Positions 12,691-25,975 of a stretch of 64,000 bases of DNA are shown in pieces. Position numbers and translations under genes: made by a program. The stretch's first letter is position 1. Every line of letters starts with the position of its first letter. The stretch is from Gibbula magus (Eukaryota > Mollusca > Gastropoda > Trochida > Trochidae), in NCBI GenBank assembly GCA_936450465.1, contig OW388289.1, forward strand, positions 74,388,593 through 74,452,592. The letters run 5' to 3'. Below the pieces are notes generated by a model. The model did not search any database, was not told where the DNA came from, and worked only from the letters and a program-made list of their open reading frames with translations.

Positions 12691-13800
12691 AAGAAAATCT
12701 CATATGAAATGCAGATCAAGATGATAAGATGTAATATAATCGTAAATTACACTTACATTTAAACTGCTTATTTGGAGGGAAGTTTGTGCATCAAACCCTG
12801 GGCGTTTATGTTGCATCAGGCCACTCTAGTATTGCATTGTGGTGATACTGAATTAAAAGTTACTGATTGTTAATCGTTTATATACTTTTTGCAGTACACG
12901 TATTTAAACTACTCACATATGACAACACCTGCAGCTCACTCAACTGCTTTGACGCTTTGACGCTTTTCACGTATAGATGCGGTACAAAATCGTACACTAA
13001 AGTTTTCCTTGATTAACGAAAAATGTTTCAAATTATGTTGTGTGTTGTAATAATATGAGTTGGTAATCAGCGATGAGGTGTCGCTAGATTATTTTTAGAC
13101 ATTTACATTTGTATGTCATTTAATTCCATTCTGTTGTATCATGTGTAATTTTTGTTTGAAAAAATGATTGTTCTTTTAATGAAACAGCAGTTTAGAGCAC
13201 ATTTCTTCTTATTCATTTGGATGTTTTAACTATTTCTGAAAAGAATATATTCTAAACGTAAATGTCTTAACATGAAAGGAAGGTAACATAAATTATTTTT
13301 TTAACTAGCGATTGCATCGGCATACATTATATTCCTGTCTGTCATTTTGCATAAATCACAGCAGGCTAATTACTGATTGCTGTTTAGGAGGTTTGATTGA
13401 TCATAATTAGGCAGGTCAGTAGTTCCAGTTTTTACTGTAAGTCACGCATTTATGGTCCACTTCATAACAGCAAATCTGGTTAAGCAAAGTAGCAATCACG
13501 AATATTGTTTCTTTACTGATATGTTTGATCCTTGTAATGTTAAATAGTATACCCTTAATATAATGTCACCTGCTATTGTATTGTAACCAGATTGAACAAA
13601 AGGAAACACTTTCGTTCTTTGCATGTATATGTTTGGAAAATATGAAGACTATGTTATAGATAAACATCTGCTAAACTGTGTGTTCAGGTGTTACTTACTC
13701 CCATGCTTACCCTTACATAGCTTACGAAGTCACTAAACAGGATGTTCGTCGGGATTTAATTGTCTATACACTCAACAGTAAAATTTAGCTGGTGTATTCT
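12691..13800. other. Intergenic, no gene seen
   Basis: AT-rich sequence with many stops in all frames and no recognised motif. Confidence 0.6.
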
Positions 13801-14346
13801 GTACTCAACCGCAAAAGAAACGTCACCATACAATATACAAGATAATTCATTCCACGAGTGATACTCACGACTGAAACAGAGAAAACTTAACTAAACCTGA
13901 ACTTTTAAAACATTATCTATGCATATTTCTGAGAAACACACTTTTAACAATTGGCAATTCTCAAACTCCACGTTTTCGAATATCCTTAACTAGATGAGAT
14001 AGGAGAGTCCAAAGGGTCTTTTTTGGCATTTGTATGACATCCTACAGAAAAGACGGGTCAACAAATTTAAGTTCAAGAAGGTTATTCATGTCGACACCAT
14101 ATTTTATTGCATTTTATGTAGTTTCCAGATTTTAAATGCCAAATACTCTGGCCCAAAACATTTTGAAAAAGCGATTTCAACACTGCAACTGTATTTGAAC
14201 TGACATTAAAAGAAAAGTATCATTCTCTAACATATGAATTTGTTACTACTTCTTCAATAAATATGTGTCAATCATAAACATTCAAAATCTACTTTCTCAG
14301 ACAGCAATATTTAGGGGCTGGTGACATTTCTTTTGCGGTTGAGTAC
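13801..14346. mobile_element. 546-bp inverted-repeat DNA element, non-autonomous
   Basis: The ends are 27-bp inverted repeats with one mismatch: GTACTCAACCGCAAAAGAAA at 13801 onward, against its reverse complement ending at 14346. If the outer TA is a target duplication, the element is 13804-14343 with TIR CTCAACCGCAAAAGAAACG, which would fit the TA preference of Tc1/mariner elements. The 490-bp interior has no transposase frame, so it is a MITE or deletion derivative. The superfamily is an inference from the TA. Confidence 0.75.
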
Positions 14347-15150
14347 ATGCTAGTCTTACACTCAGACTCTTAAAAAAGTATGTATTTTTTTAAAATATCA
14401 CCATTTTATCAAATATTGAAAAGGGACTGTAAGAAATGGAATTTTAAGAGAGCCTCCTTTTCAAAGTGTTTGATTAACCTTGAAAAACGGGACATTCACA
14501 GTGTAAACAGCTAAATCAACATCGTAAATAGTATTATATCATATAGATGGCGTAGACGGTCTTCTGATGATTGACATTATAACCAGGGAAAATATTAATT
14601 TGTTCCAAAATGCAATTGCTTGCTACTGAAATTGTCTATTTCATAAAATGTTATCATATTTGCGGGCTTCATGTTTTGGCAGTTAAAAATATTATTTTAT
14701 CCCACTGGCATGCAATACTGTGGGATATATAATCGTGTCTTGTCCGTCTATCCGTGATTATGGATACAACTTTTATTTTCTTGAATTAATAAGTAACTCA
14801 ATGAATTTTTCATATACTTATGACAGGAGAGATCGCATTAAAAGTAAATTTGAGTCTTTTATCCGGTAGTGATCATTTACTCCGATATATAAAAACTTAT
14901 GATAAAGTATTGATTTTTATGTATTCAACTTGTAAATTCCCTCCAAAGACATGATAAATATTTACTTTTTTTACACCTTGACATAATTCAATTTAGGGAG
15001 TGTTTCATTGCTTAAACGAATCATGTTTATTTATTTAACAACTCTTTTCATTGATGGACAGTATTATTTAGCCACTGCTTACACTTCCTTCCCGTTATAG
15101 AGCTCTTTATTTCCGTAAGAACGGCGTGCTACATTCCGTTTAAAGACAAT
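14347..15150. other. Intergenic, no gene seen
   Basis: No recognised features. Confidence 0.55.
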
Positions 15151-15505
15151 ATATTTAATATCATTTAAAATTATATTTGCAAATATTGAATCTCATATAA
15201 ACATGATATTAACAAACATTTAATCTTGATTAAAGATGATATTTACAAATATTTTATCTTAATTAAAGATGATATTGACAAACATTTAATCTGAATTAAA
15301 TAACATTTTTACAAACATTTAATCTGAATTAAATAACATATTTACAAAACTTTACAAATATTTACAAATATTTACAAATATTTACTCCGGATTAAATATG
15401 ACTAAATATGATATTTACTCCGGGATTAAATATGACTAAAGATGATATTTACTCCTGGATTAAATAGGAGTAAATGATTAAATATCATTTGTTTTCCCAG
15501 TGACA
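15151..15505 (-). repeat. TTTAATCC/GGAGTAAA repeat block, right-hand inverted copy
   Basis: A run of ~30-45 bp subunits such as AAACATTTAATCTGAATTAAA, TATTTACAAA and TATTTACTCCGGATTAAATA ends in TTTTCCCAGTG. On the minus strand it reads CACTGGG, A-rich, ATTTAATC, GGAGTAAATAT, matching the left block at 3701. It differs in having more TTTGTAAATAT subunits. It may mark the far end of an 11.8-kb element or be a separate inverted copy. Confidence 0.55.
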
Positions 15506-18045
15506 TATAAGCAGTAAAGTATTTATCGGTGTCACCGCGTCCAGCTACTTTAACGTGTTAGTTCATTGTTCAATGGTCATCCCCTGTTGGATCAGATGGA
15601 ATCATTCAATTAGATGAAGGTCGGTGTTGTTCAGCGTTCCAATCCGCCGATCTTTGAACATTAATCGATCTACATTGAATGGCCGCCTTCGGTCTGCCCG
15701 TCAATTATTGATTACATTTGCATTGCCTAACTTGTTTTGTTTATTTTGTTTTCAGAGTGTTGCAAACTTCACGTTTTTGAATATCGTTTAAAAAGTTGTC
15801 TTTATAACTTCAAAAAGCAAAAAATAAAATCCAGTCAAACAACTCCAGAAAGTGTGTTCACTTAGTGTATCTTAGTAGTACTAACATGTAATGTGTGATA
15901 TCTGTGATGCACCACAGCAAAGCGAAACTAATCCGGCCCATTTGTGTTTTCTACTTCAGGAGAAAAGATTAAATTTTGTTAAGAACAGTTAAATACTATA
16001 CCTTCCACTTCCGAGTCGCGATACTGACTGCTCGTAGAGGAAACTTTGGGGCAAATGTTTTTGTCAATTCCGTTATTTAAAATTTCTTACGTAAATCTCT
16101 GGTTCGAGAAAAGTTGTGACAAACAGTAGTTTTACATCATTTCTAATCACCATTTATTGTTGTTGTTTTTATCTCATTTGTTGCATAACGTTCAGTTGAC
16201 AGTTGTTCCTTGACTTACAGAAATTTGTATTTGGAACCGTCTGTCTATTCCGTTATGCCATAATTCTAGAACGGTGTCGAGGTCGTTAACATGGGGTGAT
16301 CGTTGTACATCCGCATATATAATCCTTCACAAGTGCACTGGGAATAATGTATATGTACGAACAAGGGAAATACATAACACACGATATTTGAATCAATTTA
16401 CACAAATAGTTGAACAAACTTTCAGGATTAATTTGTTTACCCAATGTCATAATTTGGGGTTTTTTCTGAGACCATTTATGATTTTGGAAAATACGTTGGT
16501 TTCCTTGTATCCAAACTGACACAATTCCGGAGCAAATAATTTGAGAAAAATAAAACACGAAATCCGATGAAACAATTCTAAGTCACGGTTACAGAATGCT
16601 TAGTTTTAAACAACGTCAATGCCTTGTCACAACTTCTGATGCAACCAATCATGATTGTCTATTTCTAGACACAAAAGTGTTCGATTTGTAACAGAAGTTA
16701 CCATAGAAGTCTCAAGGGAGTAATCTCTATGGGAAGAGAAAAGATGGTCGTCGGAGACAAGACAATTCTGGAAAATGTTCCGAGAGTATAGAACGTCCCA
16801 CTGCTATTCTGCGTACAGAGACGAATGTTAATATTCCTTACATGGAGAGTTGGGTCACTCATATCGTAATGACTTACAATCAAGTTTTTATTGTATTGTA
16901 TTTATTGTAGTTCCAGTGCAGTCGTATTCATAATGTAACCATTTCATCCTCAATACAGTGTTTATATCATGAAAAAAATCAATTTACAGTTTCCACTTAG
17001 AAACCACCCAACGCTGTCCTTACATTTCAACAAGAAGTCCCATCTCATGTACCATACTTCCCGAAATCGAATGTTAAAATATGGTCTTAAGGTTCCTTTC
17101 GCAAACACTGCCAGTTGATTAAGGTTTTATCCCGTGTGTACATTATGATGCCGGGTAGGTAGTTTATGATGCACTGGATGTCTCCATAGTTTTACTATCG
17201 ATCTGTAACGCCAGTTTAGTTGAAGTCTGTATTGTTCACATCGACCCGACCAACATCTTGCTCTCAGTGAACGACACTGTCCATGCAGAACAAGGAACCT
17301 ACAATGTGGAACATTATTTATTCAACAGGATAAATGTTGACAGTATTGAATCTACCCGCTTTCAACCGTCTAAATACGTAGCTCGAATTACTTGGGGACA
17401 ACATCACTATTGAAATATTCTGCTTGCTATTTGAATATTGTGTGTGACGCATTCACATATATGTTTAATATAGGTGTAAACATGTGTAAGGTCCATCTTG
17501 AGCTATTTCTACCAAATTTGCCACGTACAATCATTGCTTTTAATGATGCTTGGTCCTTTGATTCATTACTGGTTAATGGATTCCAATACGTCATCGTGCT
17601 ACAGTCATTATTTTAAATAAAGGTGAAAGAAAAAAATAATTTTGACAGCTACACCAGGAACAGTAAAATCCGTTTTACAGCAAGGAAGTTTAGGGCATAC
17701 GTTCAAAATCTACTGTTGTCCATGTTTTCTGGGGTTTTTTTATTCATTTATTTCTAATCTGGTGCACTTTGTATACCTATTGTGCAGGTAGAAATCCTTG
17801 ACAAAACGTTTTAAAACAAACAAAACGTAAAGGAATTTATACATATGCTAATTGGAATAAAAGTCGGGTTACATTTGCCACGTTGTGTTGTTGTAATGGC
17901 GGTCCCACCTGTGATCGATATTTAAATTGGATGTTTTATAAAATAGCACTTCTTGGCATTTGTCTCAACCTAATCACGCCTAATTCGTCTCATTATCGCC
18001 ACTTTCCTGAATATATTTCTCTCGGGACGTCAGTTTTTACGTATG
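15506..18045. other. Intergenic, no firm gene
   Basis: There is nothing I can name. A + strand stretch of about 84 stop-free codons without an early ATG (about 17160-17412, ending at a TGA) reads like protein (for example IDPTNILLSVNDTVHAEQG) but matches no family I recognise. A segment near 16630-16735 resembles 24340-24450 (GCAACCAATC, TATTTCTAG, GAGTAATCTCT), probably two old copies of one dispersed repeat. Confidence 0.5.
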
Positions 18046-18052
18046 TATAAAA
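18046..18052 (+). promoter_or_regulatory. TATA box (TATAAAA), candidate promoter A
   Basis: TATAAAA lies about 30 bases upstream of a locally GC-richer stretch that contains a CACGTG E-box (18100-18105) and ends in a consensus splice donor. This layout fits a TATA-driven first exon on the + strand. No transcript evidence is available. Confidence 0.4.
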
Positions 18053-18077
18053 GACAATAAATGTTTGTCAACCCTTG

Positions 18078-18311
18078 GAACCGGGAGCGATCAATGGGCC
18101 ACGTGACATGTTTGGTTGCAGGGCGACTGGTGGAGACTGAGTGTGCCAGCAGAGACGGGACGACTCGCTATACAGGGTGCGCGCTTTGAATATACCCGGC
18201 AACATCCGCGTAGTGGCATCAGACAAGGAAATTGTTTCATTCCATCACTTTTGATACATTCCGGGAAGGCCTTTTGACCAAGTTGCTGTTTCTTCTGTTT
18301 GGAAGGTTCTG
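18078..18311 (+). other. Candidate untranslated first exon A
   Basis: The inferred exon runs from about 30 bases after the TATA box to the donor TTCTG|GTAAGTTT at 18311/18312. It is more GC-rich than its surroundings. Its longest ATG frame (from 18094) is 31 codons and closes inside the exon, so it would be a 5' UTR exon with a short upstream frame. The nearest downstream + strand gene is the K2P channel, whose leader acceptor is 10.4 kb away. Minus-strand frames over it (18091-18510) are judged incidental. Confidence 0.35.
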
Positions 18312-21300
18312 GTAAGTTTAGAACTTTAAAGGCTGAAAATAAGTGTGAATTATATACAAAAATGTGAAATTTTAACGTGTACAAAATGGCGGCCGTTTTC
18401 TGTTTAGAATGGATTGTTTGTTTTTCGATAACTTGTTTTTTAAGAAGCGTTGATGTATGCATTTCATATACACATTTCTTAACCTTTCTATAGTTGTCAC
18501 ACCTGGACATTCTTTAAAGACCGAAATATAAGCAATTCTATGTAGTTGGAAATATGATTGAATGGCAAACATACAGTTTACGTATGCTTTGAACAATTTC
18601 AACCATACTAGTCCTACAACAAGTAAAAGACTTTCGTATTATATTAAGTCTGTTCCCAAGGGAAAACTTTTGTCCCGAATCAAGAGTGAACGTAAACGTA
18701 AATAACCTTGATGGATATGCCATTAAACTCACGATCAGCCATGCTGACTTTGAAAATAAAGTATTTGAAATAAATAATTCCTTTATTAGAAGGCTTAAAC
18801 TCTTAAATCTTCACTCACCTAAACAATAAGAAAATAAACTCCTTTTAAGCAATTTCTAATAGTTTTTCGCATTTGAACATCAAATCACTCTTAAAGTAAA
18901 TTATGAAATACAGACAACTAAATTAAAGTAAATGTTAATGGTAGTACTGATACTGCAACTTAAAGTATAACAAAGTTAACTGTAAGTCCATTTTGAATAC
19001 ATTATCGGAAGATGTTCAATGTTCTTCAAGATATATCCAGAACGTCTTCACTCCTTGGAATTAACCAATCATATCCAGTTAAGTCATGACGTCACAGCCC
19101 GTGCTTTAGAAGGAAGAGTAGAGAACCTGCAGTTTGTTGAATCGATTACCTTCTTCCTTAATCTGCTTGTACTGCATTTCAAGCTTCAAGACCAGCAAAC
19201 GTTGAACCTTAAAAAAACTTTGCAGTTAACTTACAGTATTTTTTTAAACGATGAATGGAAGCCGATTATAGATTTTATCGGTGCATTTGGTTCCTTTGGT
19301 TATTAATTCCTGTGAACCCATGCGTGTAAGAAACCAGTTGTATTTGGTTTAAAATTATAACGAATTCGCTATTGAGATTTTAAACCATTTTAAACATGTA
19401 ATACAAAGCTGTTTGCTGTATCGAGTATACTAACTTGTATCTTGGGTTTTTTTGGTGTTTTTGGTATTGTTTTGATCCTATCTCTCTTGTTAACTCTCTA
19501 TTTCATTGACGGAATGATAGTGGCACTACATGCTATGAAAAAATGGAAATTTCAATATGTTTTGGAGTTGGCATAGCCGAAATTGATAAGAATATGTTTG
19601 ATTTGTCTAAACATAATGAGCTAGAGCAACTTTGATTTTTTTAATGCCTCGTATTTAAAAAAATAGTGATCACCTACTATAGCTTCAGTGACACATTCGG
19701 CTGTATGATAGAACCGTCTTAACACCATAAACATATCCTCGTTTTGTAAGTTGAAACATTCCCAACATCAGAGCAGTGTTTGCTCTCTGTATATGATGGT
19801 AGATCGTGTATATAGTGATTTCTCTTCTGAATAATCAAATTTATGAAATTATTGTAAAGCATTTGTCCTTCTGATAAGTACATTTTTCAATGGTAGTAAA
19901 CACATATTGAAAGTGTTCTTTCTAAAAAAAACATCCATCATCTGGAAAGTGCAATTACCAAACAACTTCTGTATTGAGATAAAACACTATGTTTCGGAAC
20001 AGATACAGTTTTGTCTTCGTATTTATTCATCTTCTAATCATCCTTCAACTAGTATGTATAGTTGACCATTACATCACTGACAGTGTAGCCGTGGTTTATT
20101 ATCAACGAACAATCAAGGTTATATTTGCTCTTAGATGGCCAATGGATGGGCAAACATCATTGGATCATGTGACATGTCATAACGATGACGTTGTGTTTAG
20201 GCGCGATGGCCGTTTCTTTGCGCGGGGATTTTGCTACGGTTCTATATTTCCATGACTTCGGTACTAATAGAACACTGCGTCAGTGTTCATGTCATAATGT
20301 ATGTTTGACTCTCGTGTCTGAATATCAATGTATCTCTTGCTTTCGAGGAAATGCCAATATCCAGTCACCCGTGTATTAAGCTTAGTATGATATGGATACT
20401 CCTATACTATTCTCTATATAATTATATATTTACAATCCGCTTACGCTGAGAGACTTCTGCCTCTGAAACCTGGATACCTGTTCTATCATTATGTGCTTCG
20501 AGTACCCTGGCGCCAATACAGTTGTATCAAGCTGAATGACAAACGACAAGCGGCCATGCTTTTGACACAAATCTATAGAGATCGATGAATAGCACCTACA
20601 GGTAAATGGCGTGTTGGCCAGGCAGAATACAGGTAACTGGAATTGTTTATTGATCGATCTCAATACACGTAGCTGGCTAATAAAGATTAATATTATATTT
20701 TTTTGCCTGAAGAAAAATGCATTTACCTGTATCGGGTTATCTTAAATAATATACATCTACTAGTGAATTACTAATATTATTTACAACACATTTACCTGTA
20801 ATTGACTATCCATATAATAAACACAACACCGGAAACTGGCTTACTTTGACGAATATATACAGTCACTTACCCGTATCGGGTTATTCACTAATATACCTTA
20901 AACTGACGTATTGCGTGTAAGTTATCTCAATTTGAATACTCGATACTTACTGTACTCGAGTGTCTAATGTATCTGGTTGATTATTTGATAACTGTCTACC
21001 TGTTATTACCTAACTGAATGGATAAACATTGATTTAGATATGGTTAAATAAACAAACTTACATTTAACTACACCGGGTTCACTAGAACTACATTCTTAGT
21101 TCACTGACTAGATGAAGAAACTAATGCTGAATATCTATGATCGGATTAACAATTATCCTTATCTAAAGGCTACATTTTAATGTAAAGTATTGTAAACTTG
21201 AAATTGAAATAAATATTGTTTTCATATGTATTCCATTTCTAAATGCCCCCCAAAGACCACATTAGTCTTAGAAACCTTTAATCTGAAACCGGAAATCTAA

Positions 21301-21607
21301 TGGACTGTGTCTTACACTAACTCCACGCCATATAATAAGCAATACACAACAAAGCAGAAATCCAAGTGAACCATCGATGCCAATAAGCTTTACAGCGATG
21401 TTAACGTCAAGACTTGATTGAAGAGCTCCAAGGTGGAGGCTAAAGATAGAACTGGACAACAACTATTATTCAAAATATTTCAGGTTAATCTCTAAGCGCC
21501 ATAGGAGAACTTTGTGGACGTTTTCGATAATAAAAAAATACGTTTAGAAAAAGGCGGCCGAAGCTGCAGGGTATAAGGGGAGCAATGTTGGTGTTCATTT
21601 CATGGTC
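18312..21607. other. Intergenic or possible leader intron
   Basis: No coding feature is recognised. Around 20720-20900 a short motif recurs irregularly (TTACCTGTATCGGGTTAT, TTACCTGTAATTGACTAT, TTACCCGTATCGGGTTAT), a decayed short tandem repeat. Frames such as 19019-19306 and 19989-20255 have no recognisable domain. Confidence 0.5.
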
Positions 21608-21882
21608 TTAAAGGGGCTGTAGCACATGTTTTTCTATTGTTTCTTTCTTTCAAAGAGTAGCACTAGTAGTAATAACGGTGTTGCGTTTAAAGCAAAAATG
21701 GCATGATTTTATTGTGAACACATTTTATTATTTCGAATTACAAAAACGATTCCCATGGCTTTACCGAACCATGTATGCTCATTTTCCGAAGAAAGAAGGA
21801 TGTTTTACTACTAGTGACATTATTTTTCAAATACATTTCATCAACTTATTTGAGAAAATAAAACGTGCTACTGCCCCTTTAG
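21608..21882 (-). mobile_element. TTAA-flanked MITE, copy 1 (minus orientation)
   Basis: The element occupies 21612-21878. Left TTAA then AGGGGCTGTAGCA; right TGCTACTGCCCCT then TTAG, a mutated TTAA. Its interior read on the minus strand matches copy 2 at 23538-23891 (TGAAATGTATTTGAAAAATA, CATGGGAA, ATAAAATGTGTTCACAATAA, CGCAACACCGTTATTAC). TTAA target duplications occur in piggyBac and Kolobok elements; I cannot choose between them. No transposase is present. Confidence 0.75.
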
Positions 21883-23533
21883 TGCCTCATTCCGCCATGG
21901 TCCTGGTTAGAATGGTCCAATAACATTAGACTATATCCAGGTGTAAAACAATCATGTGACAAGAGAACGCTCTAGTGTTATGACAATATGCGGTATTTAG
22001 ATAAATGTATGTCGATACTGATTATAAAGGGAAAATGACCTGTGCAAATGCATGATCCATCTACAATGTAACATGTAACATGTAACAAACCAACATACCA
22101 CTGTGTATCCATCATGTTGTTGGGAAACAGCCTCAACATACATGTATATACCTTTAGATGTTTTAGTGAGAACTGCTGTATAACCATCTGGCATCTGTTA
22201 CTGCTGCGTTACCATATAATTATTTCTGTGAAGGTGTGCTTTGTTTGTAAGCAATACCAAAATAAGGTCCAACATGTGTACGACGCGGCTCAAACTGAGA
22301 CTGACCTGGGTTGTTAGTTGTAAGCTTGTTCCTGCACTAAGGAAATAGTCTTGCATTATCAGACATGAACATTGAACAAGTGCACAGGGATGTTTGTCAA
22401 CATGTGAAAAGTTTCAAAAGATTCCAGGGTTACCAATGACTCTTGAGATTCCAAAGTACGGTTTGAGAGATGACTCATTATATCAATTGAAGCTGAATTG
22501 GAATTGCCAGTATTTGTGGTGTTGCTCAAATAGGCAGTACAATGGTGCCCCCAACTCCATGTATTATGAAACAAGAACCTGCTTTAGTCCTTCAAGGATG
22601 ACTTTTCTTTAATTTTTAATTCTGCAAACGTGACTGCCTATAAGTGTGAGCATACCAAACGTGGCATGTAATATTGTCATGTACTCGTTTTCATACCCAG
22701 AAAGTGTATTAGGGATATTGCAGTTTAGGGCATCCATGGGTTGTATGCTTGAGTGGACAGAGAAAACAGAACAAAAGATAAATCTACTGTCTTTTGAAAG
22801 TCCCCAGTTTCATTCTGGATGTGTTTATGTGTAACTATAACAACAATCGATAACGTGTTATTTGCTGTTTAGAGGGTAGCACGTCATCTTGTCAGTAAAA
22901 CACAATACTTAACAATATCTGTTGTATACAATCTTTGTACTCAGTTCGCTATAATAGCGGCATGGAACGTAATCGCCAGCGTTTAACACTTCTATTGTGT
23001 AGAATATAACCGTTGAGACCTTGTTTTACTTCAGTACAGTCAGACGTTCATCTAGTACATTATTTAGTATAAGACTGATATTAGGGGACGTGTCATTGTA
23101 AAAGACTTTAGTATTATCGTGTTAGTGCTTTGCTCTGGGTGCAAGACTTTTTACAATGTAGTGTATTTAGGGGTTAAAAGTAGAATCCAACGCAGGGAGT
23201 GTTTTTGAATACCATGTAGTCAAAGAGTGTAAAACATTAATGTAACTCTGAAACAAGAGAATTAAATTACCTTTTTTTCAATGTTATTATCCAATATAAA
23301 GACTATGAAACTGTCTGTCTGAAAGATATATTCAAGGATTACTGTTTTTAATTTGAATAAACTTACCTATACCAACAATAATGATAATATGTTTTAGTTA
23401 CTATTTTAATCAACAATGACATATACAAGATTCCAGTTTAAGAAGAAAGTAATTTTTTAAACATTATCATAACCTTTTTGGTATTTTAAAATTTGTCTTC
23501 TTCTAAAGGCTTCTCCTCAGAAAATGTAAACTT
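21883..23533. other. Intergenic, no gene seen
   Basis: Several 60-70 codon frames on both strands overlap each other and none contains a recognised motif. Confidence 0.5.
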
Positions 23534-23895
23534 TTAAAGGGACAGTAGCATGTTTTTTGGTGAAATGAGTCCATGAAATGTATTTGAAAAATAATGTCAC
23601 CCACAGTAAAACACATTTCTGTCTTCGAAAAATCAAGTTTAAATATGAGTGTACATGGTACCGTAACACCATGGGAAGCGTTTTTGTCATTCAAAATAAT
23701 AAAATGTGTTCACAATAAAATGGCTGCAATGCAATGTTGGCTTTATACGCAACACCGTTATTACCAATACGGATAATTGGTTTGTGTAATAAGATGATTT
23801 ATCCTCTAAAGTAAATATAAATGACATAAACTATCATTATAAATGTGAAATTTGAAAAAATAACATTTGCAAAAAACGTGCTACTGCCCCTTTAA
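23534..23895 (+). mobile_element. TTAA-flanked MITE, copy 2
   Basis: The element occupies 23538-23891 (354 bp) with intact TTAA at 23534-23537 and 23892-23895. TIRs are AGGGACAGTAGCA and TGCTACTGCCCCT. It is about 90 bp longer than copy 1, the extra sequence lying on the right side near 23770-23860, so copy 1 is an internally deleted relative. There is no transposase frame. Confidence 0.8.
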
Positions 23896-24810
23896 ATTTT
23901 AAATATAGGAGACTTAAAGGAAGAAAGGAACATAAAAGTCAGAGCAGTTCTGTGGAAGGTATCATTGTAGGAAGACTGCCAAGCAGTCACTTATCAACCT
24001 TTAAAGAACAAGCATCGTATACATCTCAATTTGATAACTGACATTTTATAAAATGAATAAATCAAAATTTAAAAAACTTGTGACGATGAAATCATGGCAA
24101 TGAAACAATAAAAACAAATTCTGAAAGACATGACATTTCTAATATGATATACATGTGATATATCTGTGGGTTTTGTCAACATTTGCAATTGCCAACCACA
24201 CTGCAAATGTTTCATAAACCTTTTGAATTTATAATTAGTTACCCGTTGACGAATGATATGATATTTTATTACTTCTATTTCTAAAATTATGACGTGTCAT
24301 GGCAATTGTCAACTTTACAACGGCGTCGCTGATTGCAAAACTAGATTTCAAATGCAACCAATCGGGACTCACTATTTCTAGCAGAGAAGTTCCTCACAGT
24401 AGAACATAGTTTAGGATCGAACATCTGAAGTGAGTAATCTCTTTGGGCAGAGAATGCTCACAAATCCTTTTATATATAACAAAAAACGATTTATGGGAAA
24501 TATATTCCATAGCTGTTGAATATATATTTCCATTGAGGATGTTCATTAATCTTAATACACGCGCCAATAAACCATTGACCACTGCATTCTTGAATAACAG
24601 AACATATATGTGTACATTGAATAAGATTTCCAAAAATATTTTGATATGGAGAAGATAGTTTGTGTTCATGAACTAGGATCTGTCTTGAATATACCCCCTG
24701 TGGTGGTTACAGCATGTCAACCATTTTAAAACATTAAAAAAAAATTTATTATTAAATTTGATGACAATACATTATCCGTATGATTACCAGTGATGTCAGC
24801 CATGATGACA
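23896..24810. other. Intergenic, no gene seen
   Basis: No gene recognised. A small AT hairpin (GGAAATATATTCCATAG against its inverted partner near 24520) is present. Confidence 0.5.
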
Positions 24811-24818
24811 TATAAAAG
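24811..24818 (+). promoter_or_regulatory. TATA box (TATAAAAG), candidate promoter B
   Basis: A full TATAAAAG consensus lies about 30 bases upstream of the candidate first exon B. It is closer to the channel gene (4.1 kb upstream of the start codon) than promoter A. Confidence 0.4.
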
Positions 24819-24839
24819 TAAGGCGATGACAAGCCCTGT

Positions 24840-25113
24840 ATATTACAGCACGGTCATCGGGAGCTTCGTACAGCCTTCTACCCACTCCACATCGATAGTG
24901 TACAATGAGTATCAGTGTAGAGTTAATGGGATACGGTATTAATTATGGATTATAACCATGGCTCGCAACAGATTGTATTTTATTTGATTTTTGTTACTAA
25001 GAAAAGCTTTGCTATTGACGTTGTCGCGTAGAATGGAGGATAGAGATGGCTGTGCTGGAGAAATGTTCGGATACGTCTAGGTTCGTTGGGATATGTCACC
25101 ACTCTAACCATGT
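24840..25113 (+). other. Candidate first exon B
   Basis: The inferred exon runs from about 24840 to the donor ATGT|GTAAGTAG at 25113/25114. It contains several short ATG frames. One of them (ATG at 25046, MAVLEKCSDTSRF...) stays open to the donor. If spliced to the acceptor at 28740/28741 that frame would stop after a few codons, so the exon would be untranslated leader relative to the channel. There is no transcript support. Confidence 0.33.
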
Positions 25114-25452
25114 GTAAGTAGATTTTCTTTTCAAATACGGAGTCTTAGTCGCTTTTCCGCGACTGATAAGATACGTATAAATAGTTGGCGTCGTTTACCA
25201 GGAGACGTATACACGTAGTCATACACGTTGGGACTTTTATTTATATAAATGTCTATATGTCAACCTTGATGTTAATACACACATTGTATTCGTGACCTGA
25301 CAGATAGCAATTCATATATTTTATGCAATTTGACATCCAGTGCATATAAGAAAGGTCAGGAAACAATACAGGAAATAATCATGTTAAATCATAATTCTTA
25401 TCTAATTATACCCTGCCTGACAGTGTAAGCGGATGTGTATATCGTTCATTCT
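25114..25452. other. No feature seen
   Basis: AT-rich, nothing recognised. Confidence 0.5.
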
Positions 25453-25975
25453 GTGTGTGTGTGTCTGTCTGTCTGTCTCTCCCTACGTCCGCCCGAAATA
25501 TTGTCTGGATCTTCACCTCAGCTAACTTCACCAAACTTGATACCGAGTCAACCATCATCCCAATATATGCCTTTGTGGGTTAGACCTATATAAAAAAATA
25601 TATTTGTTGCAGTTTCTATGGTTACACGACTTAAAAATGATATGTGGGGATGTCATTTTGTCTGGAGCATTTTGTCCCAAACTATGAATGATCCTTCTGC
25701 CAAACATATACATATCAACCATGACCCCTAGGTGTGCCTTTTGCTGGTTGGACCTATGTACGAATTTTACTTTTGGCTGTTTCCACTCAAACCAGACATT
25801 ATCAGTGGCATGGGGAGAGTCATTTTGTCCGGAATCTATCTCCCATATACTATATACAGGTGTATGCTGGTTCCGCGAAACTTTATATACATGTCGACCA
25901 TGATCCCTAGATTTTTGTAGTTTAGACTGATGTGTGACTTCCATTTTTTCTGATTTCCATCGAAACAGAGGCTAT
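25453..25975 (+). repeat. GT/CTGT microsatellite followed by three decayed ~180-bp units
   Basis: A (GT)n(CTGT)n run at 25453-25482 and a CGTCCGCCCGAAATATTGTC motif lead into three imperfect copies. Each contains TATCAACCAT(G/C)A(C/T)CCC-like text, a TTGGACCTAT-like motif and then TTCCAT/TTCCAC. Copies start near 25535, 25708 and 25880. Overlapping frames on both strands are repeat artefacts. Confidence 0.6.
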
